The notes under the pieces were generated by a model. The model had not been told where the DNA came from, ran no database searches, and saw nothing but the letters and a program-made list of their open reading frames with translations. A stretch of 51,216 nt of DNA, taken from positions 1 through 51,216 of the IMG/VR virus record IMGVR_UViG_3300046028_004317; one strand, 5' to 3'. Position numbers and translations under genes: made by a program. Shown in pieces: positions 17,401 to 25,104 of the stretch (its first letter is position 1; each line of letters opens with the position of its first letter). The stretch comes from a virus.

Positions 17401-18843
17401 ACTGGCGCTTATAACACAGCAGTAGGTTCACAAGCACTCCAAGTCAACACTGGCAGCAGCAACACTGCAGTTGGCTTCCAAACCCTAGCTTCTAACACAA
17501 CTGGCGCTAATAACACGGCTCTTGGTGTTTTTGCACTCTCTTCCAACACAACTGGTATTGGCAACACAGCGTTGGGTGTGAGTGCACTCTCTTTCAACAC
17601 AATTGGCACTAACAACATAGCAGTTGGAGGTGGCGCACTCCAATCCAACACAACTGGTGTTAGTAACGTAGCAGTGGGTCGGAATGCACTCTTATCCAAC
17701 ATAACTGGTGTTGGCAACGTAGCAGTTGGCAATAACGCACTCGGCGGCAACATAGGTGGTACTAGTAACACAGCAGTTGGAAATAGCGCACTCAATGCCA
17801 ACACAGCTGGATCTAATAACGTAGCAGTTGGAGGTAGCGCACTCGTTGCCAACACAACTGGTACTGCTAATACTGCAGTTGGATTTAACGCCCTAACTAC
17901 CAACACAATTGGCACTAACAACATAGCAGTTGGTCAGAATGCACTCCAGAACAACACAACTGGTGTTAGTAACGTAGCAGTTGGGAATGCCGCACTCGGT
18001 GTCAACACAATTGGTATTAATAACGTAGCAGTTGGATTTGCCGCACTCAATGCCAACACAACTGGTGTTCAGAATACAGCTCTAGGCTATCAAGCACTCC
18101 AAACCAACACAATTGGTACTAACAACGTAGCCGTTGGATATAACGCACTCTTCTCCAATACAACTGGCATTCAGAACACAGCAGTTGGTGTAAATGCACT
18201 CACTGCCAACACAACTGGTGTTAATAACACAGCAATTGGTCAGAATGCTGGCGTAGTCCTTACATCTGGCGGAACAAATACCATTGCTGGTTACAACACT
18301 GGACTGCTATTGACTACTGGTTCCAGCAACCAAGTATTTGGTGACGCAATCACCCTTGCTGCTGCTGCGACTGGCCGTATTGCAATTGGTCGTAACTTTA
18401 CGCAGGGTGTGGATAACTCTGTAATCATAGGTAACGGTACTGCTCGTATCTCATGTCCGTACACAGCAAGTGCAGTATGGACATTCTCATCAGATGAGCG
18501 TATCAAGAACGTTGTCGGGAAAGATACCCTTGGCCTTGATTTTATTAATGAGCTCGAGCCCGTAACCTTCCGCTGGAAGCCATCCAATGAAATCACTGAG
18601 GATTTGACTACTCAGTACAAGGAAGAGAATGTAAAGGATACAGAGATAGTAATGCATGGTCTTATAGCGCAGAATGTAAAGGCTGCGCTCGATAAGGCTG
18701 GTGTGGATACATTCAGCGACCTATGGAGTACTGACGAGGATGGGACGCAGCGGCTGGGAAATGCAGCACTAATAACCCCATTAATCAACGCAATTAAAGA
18801 ACTAGATGCTAAGTTCGAGGCATACAAGGCAAGTCATCCATGA
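14428..18843 (+). CDS. repeat-rich tail fibre with C-terminal S74 chaperone, 1471 aa
   Basis: Residues 1-145 are an N-terminal attachment region with a GNVGIGNTP motif. From about N149 to N1267 the chain is about 65 tandem units of 17 residues (N-T-A-V-G-x-x-A-L-x-x-N-T-T-G-x-x), resembling the beta-roll repeats of trimeric autotransporter heads. The C-terminus is a peptidase S74 intramolecular chaperone: S1355-D-E-R-I-K1360 supplies the Ser/Lys dyad, followed by LEPVTFRWK and a GLIAQNVK helix. S74 domains guide trimer folding and then cut themselves off. This should be a very long host-recognition fibre. The stop overlaps the glycosyltransferase start. Confidence 0.85.
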   Translation: MAVTIITKNNAAPGIAPSAGQLVQGELAINVTDNKLYSLDSVGNVILVASGPLFETPVVINVNDATHNAVTITQTGAGGGVRITNTGAGNSFVVEDSANPDVTPFVIDPSGNVGIGNTPSGAFKLEVTGGDASINTVSIGLGGGNVSTNIAIGSTALDSNTIGTNNTALGYGALTTNATGVSNTAVGSAALNLNTTGINNTAVGNAALASNTTGINNTALGYATLQSNTTGFNNTAVGNAALASNTTGIQNTALGNGTLGGNTTGSFNVAVGLQALNVSTVDSLTAIGFQALKANTAGTANTALGYLALTANTTGTQNTAVGTSTLQANTTGTNNTAVGVNALATNTIGTQNTAVGRSTLLNNTTGTNNSAVGYNALTSNTTGISNTAVGDSALFSNTTGIQNTAVGRSTLAANIIGSGNVAVGRSALAASTVDNSTAVGYNALTANTTGVQNTALGYTALLANTIGTNNTAVGYTALAANTTGTSNTAVGSGALLSNSTGVQNTAVGGGALSTNSTGVNNTAVGYNALLSNTTGVDNVAMGRGALANNTTGSSNTAVGNTALNANTTGTNNVAVGLSALTSNTTGTQNTAVGVSALAVNTIGTANTAVGNGALALNTTGANNAAVGVSALNANTIGFNNTAVGYQALFSNTIGVDNTAVGNAALNLNTTGVNNTALGNAALGSNTVGINNTAVGVSTLAANTTGANNTAVGAAALATNTIGTANTAVGDSALFSNTTGVNNTAVGRNALQLNTIGVQNTALGSNALTANTTGNNNAAVGYNALAANTTGAENTAMGRGALANNTIGTQNTAVGSVALNANTTGAYNTAVGYQSLYSNTTGIQNTAVGLNALFVNTIGVNNTALGYTALAANTTGASNTAVGAAALATNTIGTQNTALGYTALVANTTGINNTALGYTALAANTIDSNNTAVGSQALLNSTASNLTAVGSRALRANTVGTNNTAVGYSALIVNTTGLDNTALGSNTLSANTTGAYNTAVGSQALQVNTGSSNTAVGFQTLASNTTGANNTALGVFALSSNTTGIGNTALGVSALSFNTIGTNNIAVGGGALQSNTTGVSNVAVGRNALLSNITGVGNVAVGNNALGGNIGGTSNTAVGNSALNANTAGSNNVAVGGSALVANTTGTANTAVGFNALTTNTIGTNNIAVGQNALQNNTTGVSNVAVGNAALGVNTIGINNVAVGFAALNANTTGVQNTALGYQALQTNTIGTNNVAVGYNALFSNTTGIQNTAVGVNALTANTTGVNNTAIGQNAGVVLTSGGTNTIAGYNTGLLLTTGSSNQVFGDAITLAAAATGRIAIGRNFTQGVDNSVIIGNGTARISCPYTASAVWTFSSDERIKNVVGKDTLGLDFINELEPVTFRWKPSNEITEDLTTQYKEENVKDTEIVMHGLIAQNVKAALDKAGVDTFSDLWSTDEDGTQRLGNAALITPLINAIKELDAKFEAYKASHP
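14872..18276 (+). repeat. 51-bp in-frame tandem repeats (about 65 copies)
   Basis: The DNA coding for the fibre shaft is a degenerate minisatellite of 51-bp period built around aacacagcagttgg, gcactc and aacacaactggt blocks. Identical blocks recur many times while the variable codons differ. A few units are one or two codons off register, for example near 15250, 15720, 17230 and 17450. It could expand or contract by recombination and could be collapsed in assembly. Confidence 0.85.
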
Positions 18844-19559
18844 GAAAAGTCCTATTCGGAACCCCCTGCTACGATGGCAAGGTAAATGCAGAGTTCCTGC
18901 ATTCACTGGTCAACACCATCAAGATGTGCCCACCTGACATAGAGATCATCCCCATTCAGGTCTGCTATGACGCTCTGGTGCAGAGAGCTCGGAACGATCT
19001 GTTCCAGATGGCAGTAGAGTCTGGCTGTGATGACATCATATTCATGGATGCCGATCAGGAGTGGAACCCAGAATGGATATTTACGCTACTCAATCACCCT
19101 GTTGACGTTGTTGGCGGGACGGTAATTAAGAAGAGCGATGAGATCGCATTCAACGTAAAGATACTAGATAGCGGCATGAAGGTAGAGGAGAATGGCTTGA
19201 TAGAGGTTGTATCAGTCGGCACAGGCTTCCTGCGGGTCTCCAAAGAGGCCATTCAGTCTATCTGGGAGATTAGTAGCGAATATACCAGCCAAGGCAAGAC
19301 CAGCAGGCTGGTATTTGATATTAAGATCATAGATGGCGAGCTGATAAGCGAGGATAATATCTTCTGTCGCAAGTGGGCGGATCTTGGTGGGAAGGTGTAC
19401 ATCGACCCGACCATGACCTGCAACCATATTGGCGTTAAAAAGTATTCTGGCAATTTCTTAGAGTTCATCAATTCATTGGCCGTTAAGGAGATGGCTCCAA
19501 GCCCAGTGATCAATGACGGAATCGATGAATTTGGTGAAGCAGCTGTCATCCACCCATAA
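18840..19559 (+). CDS. GT-A type glycosyltransferase, 239 aa
   Basis: The N-terminal strand VLFGTPCYDGKV is followed by a helix with ALVQRARNDLFQMAV, the sugar-nucleotide side of GT-A enzymes. The D70-A71-D72 motif in IIFMDADQEW is the metal/nucleotide-binding DxD. The acceptor half has SEDNIFCRKWADLGG and a VYIDPTMTCNHIG strand with a likely third metal ligand. The ATG overlaps the fibre stop by 4 bases, so it is coupled to the fibre gene. It may glycosylate the fibre's Asn/Thr/Ser-rich repeats or modify host surface sugar. Donor and acceptor are unknown. Confidence 0.75.
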   Translation: MRKVLFGTPCYDGKVNAEFLHSLVNTIKMCPPDIEIIPIQVCYDALVQRARNDLFQMAVESGCDDIIFMDADQEWNPEWIFTLLNHPVDVVGGTVIKKSDEIAFNVKILDSGMKVEENGLIEVVSVGTGFLRVSKEAIQSIWEISSEYTSQGKTSRLVFDIKIIDGELISEDNIFCRKWADLGGKVYIDPTMTCNHIGVKKYSGNFLEFINSLAVKEMAPSPVINDGIDEFGEAAVIHP

Positions 19560-19568
19560 GGAGCTGTA

Positions 19569-20222
19569 ATGCCACAAGCAATGACATTCAACTCGCTCAA
19601 AGATGACATCAGAAGTTATCTTGAGCGGGGGGCATCAGCAGCAACTGATCCACTCGTCTATGCACAGATCCCCCGACTGATCAACCTAGCAGAGAGAAGG
19701 ATCGCTAGGGACATCAAGGTTCAGGGGTTCTTGGTTGCTGTAACAAGTACCCTGCAGGTAAATATTCCAGTGATCCCAAAGCCTGATCGGTGGAGAGAGA
19801 CTGTCTCAATGAATATCGGTCTCGACCCACAGGGCAACCAGAGGTCGATGATCTACCCAAGGTCATATGAGTACTGCCGCTCTTACTGGCCCAACCAGAC
19901 TGACGTTGCACAGCCAGAGTTCTATGCGGACTACAACTACACCAACTGGCTGGTTGTTCCAACGCCTGATGTGGCGTATCCAATTGAGATCCTGTACTAC
20001 GAGCTGCCTGCCTTGCTGGATGATCAGGTACAGACCAACTGGCTAACCAACTTTGCACCTAATTTGTTGTTGTACGGCACTCTCTTGGAGGCCACCCCTT
20101 ATCTCAAGAACGATGAGCGGATACCGACATGGATGAGCTTCTATCAGATGGCTGCAACCGCACTTGATACAGAAGACACGAAGAAAATCTTTGATAGATC
20201 AGCAGCTCGGGACGAGGCTTAA
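19569..20222 (+). CDS. tail adaptor protein, 217 aa
   Basis: A helical N-terminus with DDIRSYLERG and IPRLINLAERRIARDI leads to a beta-rich middle (YPRSYEYCRSYWP; YNYTNWLVVPTPD) and a C-terminal helical tail. This matches the adaptor proteins that sit between portal and nozzle in podoviruses (SU10-type adaptor). ATAAGGAGCTGTA precedes the ATG. The distance from the portal gene is large for an adaptor, so the exact ring it forms is uncertain. Confidence 0.7.
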   Translation: MPQAMTFNSLKDDIRSYLERGASAATDPLVYAQIPRLINLAERRIARDIKVQGFLVAVTSTLQVNIPVIPKPDRWRETVSMNIGLDPQGNQRSMIYPRSYEYCRSYWPNQTDVAQPEFYADYNYTNWLVVPTPDVAYPIEILYYELPALLDDQVQTNWLTNFAPNLLLYGTLLEATPYLKNDERIPTWMSFYQMAATALDTEDTKKIFDRSAARDEA

Positions 20223-20224
20223 TT

Positions 20225-21352
20225 ATGACTGTATATACAAATATCTTTGGCGGTTCAAATATTGCATCGGCAGAGTTCTCTTATGTTGAGGTTAACCTAA
20301 CCCAGCCTATCACCTACTTTAACTGGCCTGTTGAGGCATCTACCGGGGATAACCTTATCGCCGGGGTAATGGATATAACTCAAGACGCAGCGAGTAGGCA
20401 GCTCTGGTTGCCATCGGCGCTAGATGCGTCAAACGGCCAGACGATATTATTCAATAACATTGGGGCGTACAACTTCACTGTTTTTGACTCTGTTGGCGTT
20501 CAGGTTCTGGATGCTGCTCCGGGTACGACATGGCAGATCTACCTAACAGATAACACTACCGCTGGCGGGTTGTGGAGAACATTCCAGTATGGCGCTGCGA
20601 TATCAACAGCGAATGCATCTTCATTGGCGGGTACTGGAATCATTGCACTGGGGTCGTTGCTATCCCAGTCAATGCCAGTCGTTACATATACAGTTAGCCA
20701 TACAGCTGTCGTTCCTGATCGGGCCATGACATTCTTATGGACTGGTGGGGTTGGAGTCTTTTCCCTCCCGCTCGCATCCTTGGCTGGTAACAATTGGTTC
20801 GTTCAGTTTAAGAACGCTGGCAGCGGTATTGTTACGATCCAGCCAGTTGGATCAAACACAATTGATGGGCAGTTAAATCTGATCCTGCAGCCGCTTGACT
20901 CGGCAATCGTGATGACCGATGGAACGAACTACTTCTCCCTTGGTTATGGTCAGTCGGCATCCTTTGCATTTGATTACACCACCATAAATGTTGCCGGATC
21001 TGGGGTATACACCTTATCTGGTGCAGAGCTTAACCGAGTCGCGTACAACTTCACTGGCGCACTTACCAGCAACCGAGTAGTAGTTGTCCCAAACACAGTT
21101 CAGCAGTATTGGGTAACGAACTCAACAACTGGCGCATTCACCCTAGAAGTTAAGACTGTAACCGCTGGGGGCGAATTCATATCCCAAGGGGCGGCTGCGA
21201 TCATATATTCTAATGGCGCTCAAGTAGTGCCAGCTGAGACTTTCGGGGTTACGCTGCCTCTGTCAATTAGTCAGGGTGGAACTGGGGCGGTAACTGCAGC
21301 TGCTGCCCTTATAAATCTAGGCATCGATCCAGTTGATGGTGGGGTGTTTTAG
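20225..21352 (+). CDS. putative fibre/tail surface protein, 375 aa
   Basis: Almost entirely short strands of Thr, Val, Ser, Gly, Asn with aromatic residues (TWQIYLTDNTTAGGLWRTF; NNWFVQFKNAGSGIVTIQP), consistent with stacked beta domains. The C-terminus carries LSISQGGTGAVTAAAALINLG, the GGTG-x-x-x-A-x-x-A-x-x-x-L-G linker common in phage fibres before receptor-binding tips. Here it ends the protein, so it may be a truncated fibre or a shaft that docks another subunit. It lies between adaptor and nozzle genes. Confidence 0.65.
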   Translation: MTVYTNIFGGSNIASAEFSYVEVNLTQPITYFNWPVEASTGDNLIAGVMDITQDAASRQLWLPSALDASNGQTILFNNIGAYNFTVFDSVGVQVLDAAPGTTWQIYLTDNTTAGGLWRTFQYGAAISTANASSLAGTGIIALGSLLSQSMPVVTYTVSHTAVVPDRAMTFLWTGGVGVFSLPLASLAGNNWFVQFKNAGSGIVTIQPVGSNTIDGQLNLILQPLDSAIVMTDGTNYFSLGYGQSASFAFDYTTINVAGSGVYTLSGAELNRVAYNFTGALTSNRVVVVPNTVQQYWVTNSTTGAFTLEVKTVTAGGEFISQGAAAIIYSNGAQVVPAETFGVTLPLSISQGGTGAVTAAAALINLGIDPVDGGVF

Positions 21353-22999
21353 GTGGCAACAACGCCAGTAGTCATTAAGTCTCTTGCCGGGATCAAGCGG
21401 GACGGGACTAAATTTGAGGGCGAGTACTATGTGGACGGCCAGTGGGTTCGATTCCAGCGTGGGCTGCCCCGTAAGATGAGCGGGTATCGCAATGTAACTG
21501 ACTATATTGCCGAGATAAGTCGCGGGATAAAGACATTCACACAGAATGGATATACCTATTTGCATACTGGTAGCGCGTCATACGTCCAGCGCATCACGAT
21601 GGATGAGAATGCAAATGCTGGCGGATCTGAGGATCGTACCCCGGCATCGTTAAACTTCAATGATAACAACCTGTGGCAGTTCGATGTCCTGTATGACTCA
21701 ATTAGCTTGGTTCCAAGCAACAAGATCATCGCACAGGTTGCGCCAAACTATCCTGCCCTATCGAATACCACTGGAGCTCAAGTATTTTATGGTGATGTTC
21801 GGTCAGGCGACCGCCTTATAGACTTAGCTATCCCAGAGGGTGTGGATGCTTCTGGCGGGATATGCGTACTCCACCCATATCTAACAGTATTTGGCGCAGA
21901 TGGATCAATCGGGTGGTCAGCCCCCGGCAACCCAGCAGACATGTCTGGTGAGGGTTCTGGTAATGCCCGGATTGCAGCTCAGAAGCTAGTCAGGGGCTTG
22001 CCACTTCGAGGTGGCCCCGGCAATGCACCATCAGGTCTATTCTGGTCACTGGATGCGGTAGTTAGGGGGTCGTTTGTTGGCGGAACACAAACCTTCCAGT
22101 TCGACACGATCAGTGCTCAGAGCTCTATCCTGTCGGCTGCGTCCGTTATTGAATATGATGGCGTTTACTTCTGGGTGGGCGCTGATAGGTTCATCATGTT
22201 CAATGGCGTTGTTCGGGATCTGCCGAATAATCTTAGCTTGAACTGGTTCTTCAATGGATTGAACCGGGAAGCTGCTCAGCGGGTATTTGCCTTCAAGGTT
22301 ACGCGATACGGTGAGATATGGTGGTGCTACCCAAGGGGTGCGGCCACAGAGTGTACGCATGCTGTTATCTATAATGTGCGTGAGAACACTTGGTATGACA
22401 CAGCTCTACCAAATGGCGGCAGGTCAGCTGGGGAGTTCACCACTCAGTACGCCACCCCATTCCTGATGGGCGCTGCACAGAACATATCTAGGCTTGATCC
22501 CGGCATCAGAATAACAGAGCTCCCAAATAGCGACATCCGCACAACCGCACCAGCTGGTGATGTGCGGATTATCTATTTCGGTGATAATTTTAAGTGCTGG
22601 CAGCATGAGGTTGGCGTTAACGAGATTGATATCAGTCGCCTTAACGCCATCGAGTCATACTTTGAGACTTCAGACATGAGTGCCCTTGTAACTCAGGGCC
22701 ATGCCAAGTCGTTGAGATGTGACCTGCTGGAGCCTGACTTTGTCCAGTCTGGTGACATGAGCGTGTCTGTTACTGGCCGCTCTAATGCTAGATCTGCAGA
22801 GATTCCGTCAGAGATCAGGACGTTCTCAGATAATCCAGCTACGCCATATGATCAGGTTGTATACTTCAAGGACATTAGAAGAGAGATGAGGTTCAGGTTC
22901 AGCTCCAACACCGTAAATGGTGACTATCAGATGGGTCAGATAATTGCCCATATGGAAGAGGCTGATGGAACTGTATTGGGCGCTACAAATACAAATTGA
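21353..22999 (+). CDS. tail nozzle / hub protein, 548 aa
   Basis: The start is GTG directly after the previous stop. VIKSLAGIKRDGTKFEG, then GQWVRFQRGLPRKMSGYRN, is the signature of podoviral nozzle proteins related to P22 gp10. Several beta-propeller-like blades follow: ANPYLTVF-type strands, YDGVYFWVGADRFIMFNGVV and RYGEIWWCYPRG. A C-terminal YFKDIRREMRFRFSSN closes the fold. Six copies would form the narrow end of the tail below the adaptor. The stop overlaps a TTG start. Confidence 0.8.
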   Translation: MATTPVVIKSLAGIKRDGTKFEGEYYVDGQWVRFQRGLPRKMSGYRNVTDYIAEISRGIKTFTQNGYTYLHTGSASYVQRITMDENANAGGSEDRTPASLNFNDNNLWQFDVLYDSISLVPSNKIIAQVAPNYPALSNTTGAQVFYGDVRSGDRLIDLAIPEGVDASGGICVLHPYLTVFGADGSIGWSAPGNPADMSGEGSGNARIAAQKLVRGLPLRGGPGNAPSGLFWSLDAVVRGSFVGGTQTFQFDTISAQSSILSAASVIEYDGVYFWVGADRFIMFNGVVRDLPNNLSLNWFFNGLNREAAQRVFAFKVTRYGEIWWCYPRGAATECTHAVIYNVRENTWYDTALPNGGRSAGEFTTQYATPFLMGAAQNISRLDPGIRITELPNSDIRTTAPAGDVRIIYFGDNFKCWQHEVGVNEIDISRLNAIESYFETSDMSALVTQGHAKSLRCDLLEPDFVQSGDMSVSVTGRSNARSAEIPSEIRTFSDNPATPYDQVVYFKDIRREMRFRFSSNTVNGDYQMGQIIAHMEEADGTVLGATNTN

Positions 23000-23223
23000 T
23001 CACACTACCAGTTATAATAGGATTGCTCGATTGGACTGATCAGGTCGCACTCGATCTGAATGTTTATGGAGCGATTGAGAAGTTGGAAGATGAGAGTAAA
23101 TGGCAAGAATGGGCTGTTGTCTTTTGCACAATGCCGGGAATTAGCCAGAAAAACCCGCCCGATCCAAAGGGCTTTACCGATTGGCGAGAATGGGCCAGTC
23201 GATTCGCGCAAGTTATGACATAG
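22996..23223 (+). CDS. small tail-region protein, 75 aa
   Basis: TTG start overlapping the nozzle stop (TTGA). The protein has a hydrophobic N-terminus (LPVIIGLLDW) and a Trp-rich C-terminal half (KWQEWAVVFC; DWREWASRF). No family is recognised. It is the last tail-type gene before the acyl carrier protein and could belong to either group. Confidence 0.6.
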   Translation: MITLPVIIGLLDWTDQVALDLNVYGAIEKLEDESKWQEWAVVFCTMPGISQKNPPDPKGFTDWREWASRFAQVMT

Positions 23224-23233
23224 GGAGAAAGTT

Positions 23234-23518
23234 GTGGATAAGTTAGAGCTTTTCAACAAAATCGTGAAAGCTGCAAAACCCGCAAGTAGAGAAGATTCAC
23301 AGTCAAGTACGCTGGATGAAATGCTTGGCGATCTAGGAATAGATAGCCTTGATGCGATCATGCTTAGCATTTACTTTTCAGAGATATATGGTGTCTCAGA
23401 AGGGGTTTCAAAGACATTGATGCCAGCAACGCCTCGGCAGTTCTTTGAGATGTATGAGGCCAATGCGACAAGCGACCAGAAGACGATAGACGAGGCGATT
23501 GCGAGTATTAAGCTTTAG
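23234..23518 (+). CDS. acyl carrier protein, 94 aa
   Basis: The GTG start has AGGGAGAAAG 4-13 bases upstream. Residues 31-47 contain the ACP core LGDLGIDSLDAIMLS, with Ser38 of the D-S-L motif as the phosphopantetheine attachment site. The helix-II continuation IYFSEIYGV and a C-terminal helix follow the ACP fold. The C-terminus is extended by about 15 residues relative to AcpP. Acyl or malonyl groups would be carried as thioesters after the host (or an unseen) phosphopantetheinyl transferase activates it. The ketosynthase gene starts just after its stop. Lying in a phage tail operon is unusual. Confidence 0.85.
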   Translation: MDKLELFNKIVKAAKPASREDSQSSTLDEMLGDLGIDSLDAIMLSIYFSEIYGVSEGVSKTLMPATPRQFFEMYEANATSDQKTIDEAIASIKL

Positions 23519-23519
23519 T

Positions 23520-24644
23520 ATGAAAACATACTTAACTCAATACAAAACGGTCTGCACAACAGAGACAAGGTTAATAGAAAATATCACTTATCCACAGAGG
23601 ATGCATTGGATACCAGAGGTATTCTCAAGGGTTCAGTCCGGCCTGTCTTATGTTCCGCATGAGCTGGTGAACAAGGTAGTTGTAAAAGAGATTGTTGATT
23701 ATGTGAAGGACAACCCGGTGGACGGTAAGACCGCATTCTTATTGGCGGCAGGGTCACAGGGATGGGCTGGCGGCAAGTCAAAGAACAAAGAGGTTCAGAC
23801 TGAGCTTGATTATGTTTACAAGCTTGGAATGTTGACAATGACCAACGTATACGCTGGAAGACTGGCGGCTATGTTTGAGGCATATGATTATGTAACGACT
23901 GATGCCAGTGCATGTGCGTCAGGGATTAAGTGCATGATGGATGCGAAGAACCTCATGGATAACTTGGGGTTCGATAGAGTGATTATAGTTGGAGCAGAGG
24001 ATCAGTCTTCTAAGCAAACGCTAGAGTACTTCGGCCAGATGAAGGCATCGTTACTGTCAACATCTGAAGATCAGGGCGGAATTCCATCTGCATTTGATAG
24101 CAAGAACTGTGGGTTTATTCTGGGTCATGGGGCAGGGATTATGATATTTGAGACCGAGACCGCTGTTAATAAGAACGCTGTTCAGCCAAAGGCTGAGCTT
24201 CTTAGCGCATACATTTCGGCAGAGCAGAACCCCAACCCAATTGGACAGAGAGAGGATGGTCAGGGATACCAGAGGGCTATTACAGGGGCTCTTGAGTTCG
24301 CCAAGAAGAAGGCAAAAGACATTAAGCTGGTGAAGACGCATGGAACTGGAACGCTTACCAATAACAAGGCCGAGAGGAACGCCCTCACAACAGTCCTCGA
24401 TGATTTCATAGCAACATCATATAAGCAGCATATTGGGCATACATTGGCCGCGAGTAGTTTGGTTGAAACAGGATTAATTCTTGACGACATCAAGAAGGGG
24501 ATCATTCCAGCTATTAAAAATAGAACGGAAGATGACGATATTTTCTTGTCGAAAGAGTCTGGTGTCCCTGATGGCTTGCTATTAAGCTTAGCATCTGGAA
24601 TGGGCAATATTTATGCAGCATCGATATTCGATACGAGGGTCTAA
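23520..24644 (+). CDS. 3-oxoacyl-ACP synthase (ketosynthase) homologue, 374 aa
   Basis: It has the thiolase fold of KAS I/II enzymes, with the catalytic set intact: Cys132 in DASACASG, His274 in KTHGTGT and His307 in KQHIGHTLAAS, plus the Lys/Glu of NNKAERNAL. Such enzymes condense an acyl chain on the Cys with malonyl-ACP. The canonical C-terminal G-F-G-G-T-N loop, home of the gatekeeper Phe, is replaced by S-G-M-G-N in LASGMGNIYAASIF. I chose ATG 23520 because MKTYLTQYKT aligns with the usual KAS start; a TTG at 23499 is possible. It is near full length for the family (about 410). It probably partners the adjacent ACP; product unknown. Confidence 0.85.
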   Translation: MKTYLTQYKTVCTTETRLIENITYPQRMHWIPEVFSRVQSGLSYVPHELVNKVVVKEIVDYVKDNPVDGKTAFLLAAGSQGWAGGKSKNKEVQTELDYVYKLGMLTMTNVYAGRLAAMFEAYDYVTTDASACASGIKCMMDAKNLMDNLGFDRVIIVGAEDQSSKQTLEYFGQMKASLLSTSEDQGGIPSAFDSKNCGFILGHGAGIMIFETETAVNKNAVQPKAELLSAYISAEQNPNPIGQREDGQGYQRAITGALEFAKKKAKDIKLVKTHGTGTLTNNKAERNALTTVLDDFIATSYKQHIGHTLAASSLVETGLILDDIKKGIIPAIKNRTEDDDIFLSKESGVPDGLLLSLASGMGNIYAASIFDTRV

Positions 24645-24647
24645 ATT

Positions 24648-25103
24648 ATGTTAGTCGATAGTAAAAAGCAGATGCTGGTGGTGGAGGATCTAATGCGGAT
24701 TGCGGCAGAGATGGCAAATGAGGGGGTTCCAATGGAGTTGGTTCTGGCCGCATTTGTCAGAGAGGCCCAGATGCCAGACTCAAAGTTCTTTAGATATGGG
24801 AACACCATATTTATAGTTCACGGATCTGAAGAAGTCCCCGGCACAGGAATATTCCGTGCAATAAATGCAGACACCCCTCAGAACTATATTGAGAACTCCA
24901 GAAAGTGGATAGTTGACGCATACAATTCAGGATACTGGGCGCTCAGAACTCAGTTCAAGGATCAGTCGCTTATTAACCTATTCACGATACTTGCCAAGAA
25001 CCCCCCGCGCCCGAATATGGGATATCAAATCGGAGAGTCTGACGATGGGCAATTTATTGGAACCCTGATTCTAGGGCCAAGAACACCAGTACAGGGAGAA
25101 TAA
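24648..25103 (+). CDS. conserved phage protein, possibly GNAT-like acyltransferase or internal core protein, 151 aa
   Basis: A helical N-terminus (VEDLMRIAAEMANEG) is followed by a strand-strand-helix-strand-helix-strand-strand order: NTIFIVHG, GTGIFRAINAD, YIENSRKWIVDAYNSG, WALRTQF, LINLFTILAK, GYQIGES, QFIGTLILG. This matches the acceptor half of GNAT-fold acyltransferases, though I cannot see a clear R/QxxGxG/A acyl-CoA loop. Similar small proteins occur next to ejection proteins of podoviruses. It starts 3 bases after the ketosynthase stop, so it may transfer the acyl product, or it may simply be a core protein. Low certainty between these. Confidence 0.5.
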   Translation: MLVDSKKQMLVVEDLMRIAAEMANEGVPMELVLAAFVREAQMPDSKFFRYGNTIFIVHGSEEVPGTGIFRAINADTPQNYIENSRKWIVDAYNSGYWALRTQFKDQSLINLFTILAKNPPRPNMGYQIGESDDGQFIGTLILGPRTPVQGE

Positions 25104-25104
25104 A

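Noticed and set aside
14872-18276. CRISPR-like regular repeat
   Set aside because: The repeats are in frame, contiguous without unique spacers, and inside a coding gene.
14535-18596. Long minus-strand open frames across the fibre gene (up to 265 codons)
   Set aside because: They are produced by the 51-bp periodic codons of the sense gene; they lack ribosome binding sites and their translations simply mirror the repeat.
21440-21470. GGTTCGATTCC resembling a tRNA T-arm
   Set aside because: It lies inside the nozzle coding region and no acceptor or anticodon arms flank it.
23499-23519. TTG start for the ketosynthase seven codons upstream
   Set aside because: The extra residues overlap the ACP tail and the GAGG is only 3 bases away; ATG 23520 aligns with the usual family start, though the TTG cannot be excluded.
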